Positions 5,801 through 12,675 are shown, counted from the stretch's first letter. The stretch: DNA of 16,614 nucleotides from UBA8653 sp963978155 (GCA_963978155.1 CAXBRK010000036.1:1-16614); one strand, 5' to 3'. The notes: generated by a model from the sequence alone, not told the origin. Translations and numbers: made by a program.

Positions 5801-6721
5801 TCAGTGGGCGGGAGCCGCCTCATGATCGTGCTCATGATCATGATGGTTGAACAGACTTAAGAACACAACCGTCAGGAACATGAAAATGAAGGCCTGCAAG
5901 AAGGCCACAAAAAGTTCGAGGAAGTAAAAAGCAAACCCGGCAAATGAGCCAATCACAGTTCCCACTTCGGGTCCCGTGAGATCTCGGAGAACACCAAGGC
6001 CCAAGCCGAACAGTGCAGCCATCACCGTGTGGCCCGCCACCATGTTGGCAAACAAACGGATGGCCAACGCGGCGGGTTTGATCAGGTGACCAAGCAGTTC
6101 AATCAAGAACACCGCGATGGAAATGGGGAGCAAGCCCAAATCAGCGATAGATTTTGAATTCAACCCAAAGACCGGAAGGCCGGCAAAATTGTGCATGATC
6201 CAGCCTCCAACACCACTTTCTTTGATGCCGTGGACATGGATGATCACGAAAGAAACCAAGGCCAATCCAAGCGTAATCGCGAGGTTGCCGGTGGCCGTGC
6301 CGCCAATCGGAGTGGTGTGAGATCCAGCCAAATGCTGCATGTCAACCAAAGGAATCAGTCCGATCAGGTTGTTGATCAAAATGAAGAAGAACAATGTCAG
6401 CAAGAGGGGGAGCCATCTCTTGGTGCCCCGCTCCCCAAGGACTGGTTCAATCATTTCGTCTCGGAGCCAGCAGATCATGGACTCCACAAACTGCGACAAG
6501 CGGCCCTGAGTGACGTATCGAGCATTCCCTTCTGAGGCCGGTCCGGTCGCAACCTTACTTGCGACGTACAACATGACCAGAACGGTCAAAATGGCACTGA
6601 CCGCAAGGGTCACCATGTGCATCGTCAGCACTGGCGCATCAGGGGTACCCGAGAGAACCACATCCAAGACGTGTGACTTCGGGTCGTATTCAGCAGCAGT
6701 GAGAAGCAGTGGAATCAGCAT
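5801..6721 (-). CDS. atpB: ATP synthase Fo subunit a
   Basis: This is a 306-residue integral membrane protein. It contains LPLLLTLFFFILINNLIGLIP (about 104-124), helices through VSFVIIHVHG, and the proton-channel helix KPAALAIRLFANMVAGH with the essential arginine R222. It ends with AFIFMFLTVVFLSLF. Subunit a forms the proton half-channels next to the c-ring. The open frame extends 41 codons further upstream, but those overlap the preceding cistron; the ATG at 6719-6721 starts seven bases after that stop and gives a normal length, although no strong ribosome site precedes it. The last 15 residues, NHHDHEHDHEAAPAH, are rich in histidine and acid, an unusual tail that could bind metal or protons. 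Confidence 0.96.
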   Translation of the reverse strand: MLIPLLLTAAEYDPKSHVLDVVLSGTPDAPVLTMHMVTLAVSAILTVLVMLYVASKVATGPASEGNARYVTQGRLSQFVESMICWLRDEMIEPVLGERGTKRWLPLLLTLFFFILINNLIGLIPLVDMQHLAGSHTTPIGGTATGNLAITLGLALVSFVIIHVHGIKESGVGGWIMHNFAGLPVFGLNSKSIADLGLLPISIAVFLIELLGHLIKPAALAIRLFANMVAGHTVMAALFGLGLGVLRDLTGPEVGTVIGSFAGFAFYFLELFVAFLQAFIFMFLTVVFLSLFNHHDHEHDHEAAPAH

Positions 6722-6728
6722 GTGTCGT

Positions 6729-7151
6729 TCAGGACTCGTGCACGGGGTTTCGGTCCAAGGACCGGGACCATCGGGAAAGGAGAGCCGCATCAAGAAAGAT
6801 CGATACGACATGGGAAACCACCAACGCGGTGCGGAACCCGTCATCCCCCTCAGGGGGGCGGAAGTATAGCAGCCAAGCCATGATCCCCGTCGCCAAGAGC
6901 CGGCTCAACAACGCGCCGGGCCAGATGGCCATCCACTGTTCGAGCGGGCGGGCGACCCAAGGCATGAGCACCATGCTGCCCAACACGTACCCACCACTGC
7001 CCGCCAGTGCCCCATTCACGATGGATGGCATCGAAACGGAGGGATGCGCCAAGCAGCCACCCAGCAGTCCCAGCCCCCCACCGACCGCGCCAGCGAGAGC
7101 CATGGCCCCAAAAGGCAGTGAAACAGTCTCGGGTGTATCTTTTTGCGTCAT
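6729..7151 (-). CDS. AtpI-like membrane protein
   Basis: This is a 140-residue hydrophobic protein with about four membrane segments: a glycine-rich first pair (LAGAVGGGLGLLGGCLA and IVNGALAGSGGYVLGSMVLM), then LLATGIMAWLLYF, then VVSHVVSIFLDAALL. Position and topology match the AtpI/UncI family, membrane chaperones that help c-ring assembly in some bacteria and are often first in atp operons. The sequence has no diagnostic motif that I can point to, so the assignment rests on context. Its ATG overlaps the stop of the AtpZ-like gene by four bases (ATGA), and atpB follows after seven bases, so the three are probably co-translated. Confidence 0.6.
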   Translation of the reverse strand: MTQKDTPETVSLPFGAMALAGAVGGGLGLLGGCLAHPSVSMPSIVNGALAGSGGYVLGSMVLMPWVARPLEQWMAIWPGALLSRLLATGIMAWLLYFRPPEGDDGFRTALVVSHVVSIFLDAALLSRWSRSLDRNPVHES

Positions 7152-7396
7152 TTTCCTCGGTCCTCCCGCTCAAAAGACTGCTGCAAACGCATCGCGCTGC
7201 GGATGAGATGGGTCATGCCCACCGCCACCCCAAACATGGCCCCCACTTTTTCGCCCCAAACAGGCTGCAGTTGCCCCCCCAGCCACCACCCGGCCAAGAC
7301 ATACCCCACCGTTTGGGTGCCAATTGCAGCCATGCGGACCCCCCGGCCCATGGTCGTTCGGCGATCGGCTCCAGGATCAAGATTGGTCATCTCCAT
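7148..7396 (-). CDS. atpZ: AtpZ-like small membrane protein
   Basis: This is an 82-residue protein with two membrane helices, IGTQTVGYVLAGWWLGGQL and GAMFGVAVGMTHLIRSA, joined by a short loop and followed by a charged tail. The YxLAGWWLG...MFGVAVGM pattern fits the AtpZ/ATPase_gene1 family, small partners of AtpI that have been proposed to help Mg2+ or Ca2+ supply or Fo assembly. It is the first gene of the leftward operon. Two in-frame ATGs (7396 and 7390) are possible; neither has a strong ribosome site. The divergent gene begins 38 bases away, so both promoters must overlap or lie within the neighbouring coding sequences. Confidence 0.65.
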   Translation of the reverse strand: MEMTNLDPGADRRTTMGRGVRMAAIGTQTVGYVLAGWWLGGQLQPVWGEKVGAMFGVAVGMTHLIRSAMRLQQSFEREDRGK

Positions 7397-7434
7397 GATG
7401 CTACGGGTTCTTGGGCGACTATCCTGTCCTTTCC

Positions 7435-7992
7435 ATGGCCATCTCTGACGAGTCCATTATCGATGTCACCCCAAAGCCCATGCACGCGGCCGAAGCCATC
7501 TTCTTGCCCGCGATTGCCAAAGGGCTCGGCACGACGTTCCGGCACCTGTTTGGCAACATCACCAAGCCCGGAAAGAACAAAGACAACATCTACGTGGTCC
7601 AGTACCCCGAAGAGAAGCGAGACGATCGCCCGGTGGTTGAAGGTGGGCAAGAGCGTTCCACATTCCGTGGCGTCCACCGTTTGAACAAAGATGAAGATGG
7701 CCGTGTGCGCTGTGTGGCTTGCTTCATGTGCGCCACCGCCTGCCCCGCCAACTGCATCCACATCACCGCCGAAGAATCACCTTGGGACGATCGGGAAAAG
7801 TATCCCAAGCAGTTCGATATCGACGAGCTTCGCTGCATCTACTGCGGCATGTGCGAAGAAGCGTGTCCTTGTGATGCCATTGAGTTGACGCCGTTCTATG
7901 AAGTCACTGGCATGTCGCGACAAGAACTCATCTTCGACAAAACCAAACTCCTCGAGGTCTACGACCAGACCATTGAAGAGAAGCCCATGTGA
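7435..7992 (+). CDS. nuoI: NADH-quinone oxidoreductase subunit I (2x 4Fe-4S)
   Basis: This is a 185-residue protein with two 4Fe-4S motifs: C93-C96-C99-C103 followed by P, and C134-C137-C140-C144 followed by P, in the contexts RCVACFMCATACPANCI and RCIYCGMCEEACPCDAI. The segments FRGVHRLNKDEDGRVRC and YCGMCEEACP are typical of NuoI/Nqo9, which carries clusters N6a and N6b in the peripheral arm of complex I. The N-terminal helix FLPAIAKGLGTTFRHLF is the usual membrane-facing anchor. An upstream TTG at 7411 is in frame, but ATG 7435 is preferred. It stands alone: no other nuo gene is in the window. It diverges from the atp operon and converges with fpg. Confidence 0.92.
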   Translation: MAISDESIIDVTPKPMHAAEAIFLPAIAKGLGTTFRHLFGNITKPGKNKDNIYVVQYPEEKRDDRPVVEGGQERSTFRGVHRLNKDEDGRVRCVACFMCATACPANCIHITAEESPWDDREKYPKQFDIDELRCIYCGMCEEACPCDAIELTPFYEVTGMSRQELIFDKTKLLEVYDQTIEEKPM

Positions 7993-8022
7993 TACACATG
8001 TGATGCGCGTGTGAACGCATGT

Positions 8023-8045
8023 GGTCGGCGGCGTTCATGCCGACC
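8023..8045. repeat. Inverted repeat between convergent nuoI and fpg
   Basis: GGTCGGC at 8023-8029 and GCCGACC at 8039-8045 form a perfect 7-bp stem with a nine-base loop. It lies in the 65-base gap between two convergent stop codons. Another inverted pair, CACATG (7995-8000) and CATGTG (8018-8023), adjoins it. Neither strand shows a T-run, so this is at best a weak bidirectional terminator or a 3'-end stabiliser. Confidence 0.4.
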
Positions 8046-8057
8046 GCAACACACAAT

Positions 8058-8891
8058 TCAACTCTGTCGGACTGGCACCCAAGCGGTAGTGCGTCCACCG
8101 ATGGCGTCGAATTGAATCAATTCGCCTTGAGCCGTTCGGGCCCCTTCTACCTTGCCCCAGCGGTTGTGGAACAGCCACGTGCGGGGGAAGCGGTCTTTGT
8201 CCGCATCAACCGAACAGGCTTTTTGAATCACCAAAATGGTCTTTTTTACGAGGCTTTTGGCTTCTTTTTGCTCGAGGTCCACGCCGAGTCGATGGGGGTT
8301 CAGTTTGGCTTGGTAGCACGCCTCATCCGCAATCCAGTTGCCAACCCCAGCCATAAATTTCTGGTCCAGCAGCACGCTCTTGATCGGCGCTCGGCGACGC
8401 AACAGCGCCTCGCTTACGGCGGACAGATTGATCTCGTCCACGATGGGATCCGGCCCAAGATCTGAAATGGGAGGTTCATGCAGTGGATCTTTTCGCAAAC
8501 GAAGTCGACCGAACCTTCGGGGATCCGTAAAGGCCACCTCGACTTCGTTCTCGAGTTTGAGCCAAAATTTTTCAAACCGAGGTGGCCAATGCTCCTCAAC
8601 CGACCCGTGCGCCACCAACTGCAGGCCTCGTTCTCCGCGCACCCGAATGGCGCCCGTCATGCCCAAATGCACCAATACCGCAGAACGATCCACCAACGGC
8701 AGCCACAACTGCTTTCCACGACGATCAGGAACTTCCATGATCGCGCCGCGGAACGTCTTGGCGATCTTCTGCGGACGGTCTTCGGCACACACAATGGTGT
8801 CGGGGCCAACTCGAACTTTGGCAATGCGCTGCCCCACCACGAACCGCTCCAAAAGCGACCTGGCGTGTTCGACCTCGGGCAATTCAGGCAT
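8058..8891 (-). CDS. mutM: Formamidopyrimidine-DNA glycosylase, zincless-finger type
   Basis: This is a 277-residue DNA repair enzyme that removes oxidised purines such as 8-oxoguanine and cleaves abasic sites. It begins MPELPEVE, where P2 becomes the catalytic N-terminus and E3 is catalytic. K60 in RRGKQL, HLGMTG (75-80), FTDPRRFGRL (121-130) and GVGNWIADEA (182-191) are family hallmarks. The C-terminal 45 residues contain no cysteine, so the usual four-cysteine zinc finger is missing. Instead the chain ends with FDAIGGRTTAWVPVRQ, which keeps the arginine of the DNA-binding hairpin. This is the zincless finger known from plant and fungal FPG and NEIL1-like enzymes. The ATG at 8889-8891 is required by the catalytic proline and overlaps the nadD stop by eight bases. 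Confidence 0.95.
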   Translation of the reverse strand: MPELPEVEHARSLLERFVVGQRIAKVRVGPDTIVCAEDRPQKIAKTFRGAIMEVPDRRGKQLWLPLVDRSAVLVHLGMTGAIRVRGERGLQLVAHGSVEEHWPPRFEKFWLKLENEVEVAFTDPRRFGRLRLRKDPLHEPPISDLGPDPIVDEINLSAVSEALLRRRAPIKSVLLDQKFMAGVGNWIADEACYQAKLNPHRLGVDLEQKEAKSLVKKTILVIQKACSVDADKDRFPRTWLFHNRWGKVEGARTAQGELIQFDAIGGRTTAWVPVRQS

Positions 8892-9516
8892 TGGACCTCC
8901 CGTACAAGCCGCGGGCACGAATCACCGACAACACCGACTCGGGGATGCCCGCCCGCAGAGCCGCTTCGTCGGATTCGGCCAAGGCTTCACGAAGTTTGGT
9001 GGCCGACACATCATCCAGCGGCAGATCCAACACCGAATCTCGCCACCAGCCAGGCCGGGATTGGCCTTCATCCAACTGCTCGAGCACCAGTTCCAAGGCC
9101 AACCGATCGTGGGGCGGCCGCGGCGCGATGACCGGATGGGCCAAATCCAAGATCTGTTCCCAGTTGTGCCAGCGACGAAACTGCAACGCTTGGTCCGCAC
9201 CGATCAAGAATCGAAGCGGGGTGCTCTCGTCTTCGGCCCGAAAAGATCGCAAGGTGTCCACGAAGTAGCTGGGACCACCGCGTTGCAATTCTCGCTGGTC
9301 AATTTCCGCGTCGGCGTTGCCGGCCAAGAGGGCCTGCAGCATGGCCACCCGATCCTCCGGCGGCGCGGACTGCTCCGTGCGAAGTGGGTTCTGGGCGGCG
9401 GGGATCCAAACCACTCGTGACGCGCCAATGGCTTCGCCAGCCAGCTGAGGCAGTCGACCATGGGCGGCATGCGGAGGATCGAACGTCCCCCCGTACAGGA
9501 GAAGCGGCGCGGCCAT
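8884..9516 (-). CDS. nadD: Nicotinate-nucleotide adenylyltransferase
   Basis: This is a 210-residue nucleotidylyltransferase. It contains the ATP-binding GGTFDPPHAAH at 9-19 (the HxxH-type motif), LIGADQ at 104-109 and the C-terminal DVSATKLREAL (169-179), corresponding to the ISSTxIR motif. NadD adenylates nicotinate mononucleotide in NAD synthesis. The gene starts nine bases after the panC stop and overlaps fpg by eight bases, so it is the middle cistron of a three-gene operon. No clear Shine-Dalgarno precedes the ATG, in keeping with coupled translation. The order of motifs and length are normal; a phosphopantetheine adenylyltransferase is excluded by length and by the SATKLR motif. Confidence 0.93.
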   Translation of the reverse strand: MAAPLLLYGGTFDPPHAAHGRLPQLAGEAIGASRVVWIPAAQNPLRTEQSAPPEDRVAMLQALLAGNADAEIDQRELQRGGPSYFVDTLRSFRAEDESTPLRFLIGADQALQFRRWHNWEQILDLAHPVIAPRPPHDRLALELVLEQLDEGQSRPGWWRDSVLDLPLDDVSATKLREALAESDEAALRAGIPESVLSVIRARGLYGRSNA

Positions 9517-9525
9517 GGTCAGATG

Positions 9526-10374
9526 CTAGGTCCACACGGGCATGGGCAAGTTGTCAATCAACCGCACACCGTCCAACCAAGCCGCCACCAACGCCCGGCT
9601 GGGGCGAGAAAAATCATCCACTGGCCGCAAGCCCGTTGAGGAACGAACCACGGCGTACTCCACTTCAAGACCGTGGGATTCAAGAGTCTCACGCATCATT
9701 TTCTCTGCGGTGGAGGGATGGTTTGCCGCCGCGGCAGCTTGCAAGGCGAGATACACCGCACGAGCTTTTTGCCGGGACGCGTCAGACAACCGCTCATTTC
9801 GACTGGAGCGAGCCAACCCATCGGCTTCGCGCGATGTGGGGACGGCATGAATGCTGGGGCCGCCGTCTCGATCCACCATGGTTTGGACGAGTTGCAGTTG
9901 CTGCCAATCCTTCTCGCCAAAAACAGCCACTTGCGGTTGCACCAATTCGAACAGGCGCCGCACCACTCGGGCCACCCCAGCAAAATGCCCGGGGCGGTGG
10001 GCGTCTTCAAGGCCCGGCTGGGTGGCCACGCGAGGCAGCTCGGGCGTTGGTACATCGACCCCATTCGGGTAAATGTCTTGTTCGGTGGGACCCCAGACCA
10101 CATCGGCCCCCGCAGATTCGGCCAACCCCGCGTCCACCTCGAACCGGCGCGGATACCCCGCGAAGTCGTCCTGGTCGTTGAATTGATCAGGATTCACAAA
10201 AACGCTCACCACCACGGGGCCGCCCAAACTCTTGGCGGCACGCACCAACTCCAAGTGACCTTCGTGCAACCCACCCATGGTTGGCACAAAGACGCCGCCC
10301 GAGAACGCTTCCAAACCTGCATTTTCCGTCAGTCTTGCCACGAATTCAGCATCGTAGATCAGACGAACTGCCAA
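9526..10374 (-). CDS. panC: Pantothenate synthetase
   Basis: This is a 282-residue enzyme of normal length that joins pantoate and beta-alanine using ATP, the last step of vitamin B5 synthesis before CoA. Motifs are PTMGGLHEGH at 31-40 (ATP site), FVNPDQF at 59-65, HFAGVARVVRRLF around 130-142, FGEKDWQQL at 152-160 and SREADGLARSSRN at 181-193 (the KMSKS-like loop). The start codon appears to be TTG (10372-10374); no in-frame ATG lies near it and no ribosome site is obvious. It is the first gene of a leftward panC-nadD-fpg operon and diverges from iscS across 43 bases. panB and panD are not in the window. Confidence 0.95.
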   Translation of the reverse strand: MAVRLIYDAEFVARLTENAGLEAFSGGVFVPTMGGLHEGHLELVRAAKSLGGPVVVSVFVNPDQFNDQDDFAGYPRRFEVDAGLAESAGADVVWGPTEQDIYPNGVDVPTPELPRVATQPGLEDAHRPGHFAGVARVVRRLFELVQPQVAVFGEKDWQQLQLVQTMVDRDGGPSIHAVPTSREADGLARSSRNERLSDASRQKARAVYLALQAAAAANHPSTAEKMMRETLESHGLEVEYAVVRSSTGLRPVDDFSRPSRALVAAWLDGVRLIDNLPMPVWT

Positions 10375-10393
10375 TGTTTGGCCGGGGGTTGGC

Positions 10394-10399
10394 TAGAAT
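10394..10399 (+). promoter_or_regulatory. Candidate -10 box for iscS
   Basis: TAGAAT at 10394-10399 matches the -10 consensus in five of six positions and lies 18 bases before the iscS ATG. This would give a leader of only about a dozen bases. No convincing -35 is seen at 16-18 bases upstream, and no Shine-Dalgarno fits between, so the message may be nearly leaderless. No IscR-like operator was recognised in the 43-base gap. Confidence 0.4.
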
Positions 10400-10417
10400 G
10401 GTGGGTATTCACAAACC

Positions 10418-11659
10418 ATGACTGCTCAAGACACCACCATCTATTTTGACCATGCTTCGACCACCCCTTGCGACCAGCGGGTGGTGGACGCCATGCTCCC
10501 TTACTTCACCTCGATTTACGGCAACTCAAGCAGCCGGAACCACGCGTACGGCTGGGAAGCTGAAAACGGTGTGGACACCGCACGATCGCAAGTGGCCGAA
10601 CTTCTGGGGGCCCAACCGAAGGAAATCATTTTCACTTCGGGGGCCACCGAATCGAACAACATCGCCATCAAGGGCGCGGCTCGGATGTACGCCAAAGCCC
10701 CAGCTGGCTCAGAACATCGCGGGCACATCATCACCGCGGTCCACGAGCACAAAGCCGTCATCGACCCTTGCCGCCGCTTGGAACGTGAAGGCTTTGATGT
10801 GACGTTCTTGGAACCAGGGTCCGATGGCATCATCACGGCCCAAATGGTGAAGGACGCCCTTCGAGACGACACCATTTTGGTGTCCATCATGTGGGCGAAC
10901 AACGAACTGGGCACCATCAACGAGATTCCCTGCATTGGCAAGATCTGCAAGGAACACGGCGCGGTGTTCCATACCGATGCCACCCAGTGGGTGGGCAAGA
11001 TGCCTACGGATGTCGAAGCGGACAACATCGACCTGCTGTCGCTTTCGGCCCACAAGATGTACGGCCCCAAAGGGGTCGGTGCTCTGTACGTTCGGCGTCG
11101 TCGCCCTCGGGTCCGACTGGAAGCCATCCAAGACGGTGGTGGCCACGAGCGCGGCTTCCGTTCCGGCACGTTGAACGTCAGCAGCATTGTCGGACTCGGC
11201 GCAGCCTGTGCCATCGCCAAACAGGAGATGGAAGCCGAAGGGGAACGGCTCAAGGCACTGCGCGACAAACTTGAAAACGAACTGATGTCTCGGCTTGAAG
11301 TGGTGGAAGTCAATGGTCACCGCGACCACCGCTTGCCCCACATGACCAACATCTCCTTTGGCTTCGTCGAAGGTGAGTCGCTGATGATGGGCATCAAGAA
11401 CATTGCTTGCTCTTCGGGTTCAGCGTGCACCTCAGCGTCGCTTGAACCCAGTTACGTCCTAAAAGCACTTGGTGTTGGTGATGAACTCGCCCACTCCTCA
11501 TTGCGTCTGTCCTTGGGACGGCACACCACCGAAGCTGAAGTCGACGAAGCCATCGAAGGCATCGCCGCTGCAGTGGAGCACCTGCGGGCCATGAGCCCCC
11601 TGTTTGATCTCTGGAAAGAAGGGGTCGATATTTCCAAGATTGAGTGGCAATCGCACTGA
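10418..11659 (+). CDS. iscS: Cysteine desulfurase, IscS type
   Basis: This is a 413-residue PLP enzyme that takes sulfur from cysteine as a persulfide and hands it to scaffold and other acceptors. It shows IYFDHASTTP at the N-terminus, TSGATESNN (73-81), HTDATQ (185-190), the PLP lysine K213 in SLSAHKMYGPKG and the active-site loop SSGSACTSASLEPSYVL with the catalytic C337. The long loop and the C-terminal PLFDLWKEGVDISKIEW are typical of group I IscS proteins; that tail is the IscU docking site in the E. coli enzyme. It heads the rightward run iscS-iscU-iscA. There is no iscR in front of it, and hscA, hscB and fdx are missing after iscA, so this is a reduced isc locus. Confidence 0.97.
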   Translation: MTAQDTTIYFDHASTTPCDQRVVDAMLPYFTSIYGNSSSRNHAYGWEAENGVDTARSQVAELLGAQPKEIIFTSGATESNNIAIKGAARMYAKAPAGSEHRGHIITAVHEHKAVIDPCRRLEREGFDVTFLEPGSDGIITAQMVKDALRDDTILVSIMWANNELGTINEIPCIGKICKEHGAVFHTDATQWVGKMPTDVEADNIDLLSLSAHKMYGPKGVGALYVRRRRPRVRLEAIQDGGGHERGFRSGTLNVSSIVGLGAACAIAKQEMEAEGERLKALRDKLENELMSRLEVVEVNGHRDHRLPHMTNISFGFVEGESLMMGIKNIACSSGSACTSASLEPSYVLKALGVGDELAHSSLRLSLGRHTTEAEVDEAIEGIAAAVEHLRAMSPLFDLWKEGVDISKIEWQSH

Positions 11660-11670
11660 ACCAAACCGGG

Positions 11671-11689
11671 TTGACCAGCGAATGGTCAA
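11671..11689 (+). promoter_or_regulatory. Hairpin just before the iscU ribosome site
   Basis: TTGACCA at 11671-11677 and TGGTCAA at 11683-11689 are perfect complements around a five-base GCGAA loop, and two G-U pairs can extend the stem. The Shine-Dalgarno GAAAGGA (11694-11700) starts four bases later. The position in the iscS-iscU gap suggests an mRNA processing or stability element, or control of iscU translation. A protein-binding operator is also possible. Confidence 0.45.
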
Positions 11690-11705
11690 TTGCGAAAGGA
11701 AAACC

Positions 11706-12131
11706 ATGGCCTACAGCGAAAAAGTCATCGAGCACTACCAAAAACCACAGAACGTCGGTTCGTTCGGAACGTCATCCGACGTCAAAGAACGCTCTGATAT
11801 TGGCGTCGGCATCGTCGGCGCCCCAGAATGTGGCGACGTAATGCAGCTGCAAATCAAAGTGGATGATGCGGGCAAGATCGAAGACGCCAAGTTCAAATGC
11901 TTCGGCTGTGGTTCGGCAATTGCTTCTTCTTCCTTGGCCACCGAATGGATCAAGGGCCGCACGGTTGATGAAGCCTTGGCCATCAAGAACACCGAGATTG
12001 TCGAAGAGTTGGCATTGCCTCCGGTCAAAATTCACTGCTCGGTCCTGGCGGAAGACTCCATCCGAACCGCCATCAACGACTGGAAGAAAAAGAACGGTCA
12101 CGAGGTCGAGGACGACCACCACCACCACTGA
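11706..12131 (+). CDS. iscU: Fe-S cluster scaffold, IscU
   Basis: This is a 141-residue scaffold on which 2Fe-2S clusters are built. The three ligand cysteines are present: C42 in APECGD with the assisting D44, C65 in KFKCFGCGSAIASSS and C111 in KIHCSVLAEDSIRTAI. The LPPVK box (104-108), the docking sequence for the HscA chaperone, is intact even though hscA is not nearby. The start ATG at 11706 follows GAAAGGA at a spacing of five. The protein ends in an acidic stretch and four histidines (VEDDHHHH), longer than in E. coli IscU and possibly metal binding. It follows iscS after 46 bases and precedes iscA by 84. Confidence 0.97.
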   Translation: MAYSEKVIEHYQKPQNVGSFGTSSDVKERSDIGVGIVGAPECGDVMQLQIKVDDAGKIEDAKFKCFGCGSAIASSSLATEWIKGRTVDEALAIKNTEIVEELALPPVKIHCSVLAEDSIRTAINDWKKKNGHEVEDDHHHH

Positions 12132-12168
12132 CCCCCAATGGGCTCGGACGAAACCGAGTCTTCAACGG

Positions 12169-12198
12169 CACCGAACCACCTCAGCCCCACCGAACCAC
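12169..12198 (+). repeat. Short direct repeat between iscU and iscA
   Basis: CACCGAACCAC occurs twice, at 12169-12179 and 12188-12198, so the copies are offset by 19 bases. This is close to two helical turns, which would place both copies on the same DNA face. The region is C/A-rich and lies directly before the iscA ribosome site (AAGGA, 12203-12207). It may be chance in low-complexity DNA. Confidence 0.3.
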
Positions 12199-12215
12199 AC
12201 CCGAAGGAATCAACC

Positions 12216-12614
12216 ATGTCCGTGATCGTCACCCCAACCGCCATCAAAGAAGTTGGCGACATCATGAAGCAGCAGAACCTCAACCCCGAAACCACCTGCC
12301 TCCGGGTTGGGGTCAAAGGTGGCGGCTGCTCAGGCTTCTCGTACCTGCTCGACTTGACTGAGAATCAGAAGGAAACCGACGAAGTCTGGACCTGCCGGGC
12401 GATGGTGGTGGATGGCAAAGCCAGTGAAGCCGCCGAAGACAGCGCCGATGCCGAGAACATCGTGGAAGTTCGGGTGATTTGCGATCCCAAGAGCTACCTC
12501 TACCTGAACGGCACCACGGTTGATTTCCGAGACGAGTTGATGGGTCGCGGGTTCGTCTTCAACAACCCCAACGCCAACGCCACTTGCGGCTGCGGATCCT
12601 CATTCTCCGCCTGA
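12216..12614 (+). CDS. iscA: A-type Fe-S carrier with an internal insertion
   Basis: This is a 132-residue HesB/IscA family protein. It keeps the three conserved cysteines: C38 in VKGGGCSGFSYLLDL, and C124 and C126 in NATCGCGSSF at the C-terminus. A-type carriers receive clusters from the scaffold and pass them to target proteins, or supply iron. The usual length is about 107. The extra roughly 25 residues lie between TENQKETDE and VRVICDPKSYLYLNG (about 57-82); they are acidic, alanine-rich and include C60. Further unusual cysteines are C28 and C89. The ATG at 12216 follows AAGGA with a spacing of eight. IscA, ErpA and SufA cannot be told apart with certainty; the symbol follows the operon context. 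Confidence 0.88.
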   Translation: MSVIVTPTAIKEVGDIMKQQNLNPETTCLRVGVKGGGCSGFSYLLDLTENQKETDEVWTCRAMVVDGKASEAAEDSADAENIVEVRVICDPKSYLYLNGTTVDFRDELMGRGFVFNNPNANATCGCGSSFSA

Positions 12615-12657
12615 ACCAGCCGAAAACAGCCTGAGGAAGCCGCGTCAGGGAGCCGAT

Positions 12658-12675
12658 ATGGCTGTATGCGCCTGA
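12658..12675 (+). other. Five-codon leader ORF overlapping the next gene start
   Basis: ATG GCT GTA TGC GCC TGA begins five bases after AGGGAG (12647-12652), a better ribosome site than the one available to the ATG at 12666. The mini-ORF ends at 12675, inside the nucleotidase gene in a different frame. It may capture ribosomes and feed the main start by reinitiation, or may simply be chance. Confidence 0.25.

Noticed and set aside
6722..6844. 41-codon N-terminal extension of atpB
   Set aside because: It overlaps the AtpI-like gene almost completely and is not membrane-like; the ATG at 6721 gives the normal subunit a length.
8338..9420. 360-codon rightward open frame opposite fpg and nadD
   Set aside because: It spans two well supported leftward genes, with Ser/Arg-rich low-complexity translation and no motif.
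9384..10449. Long rightward open frames opposite panC and nadD
   Set aside because: The translations are rich in Arg, Pro and Thr and have no family pattern; panC and nadD motifs on the other strand account for the openness.
10516..11341. Leftward open frames opposite iscS
   Set aside because: They are antisense shadows of a strongly conserved desulfurase.
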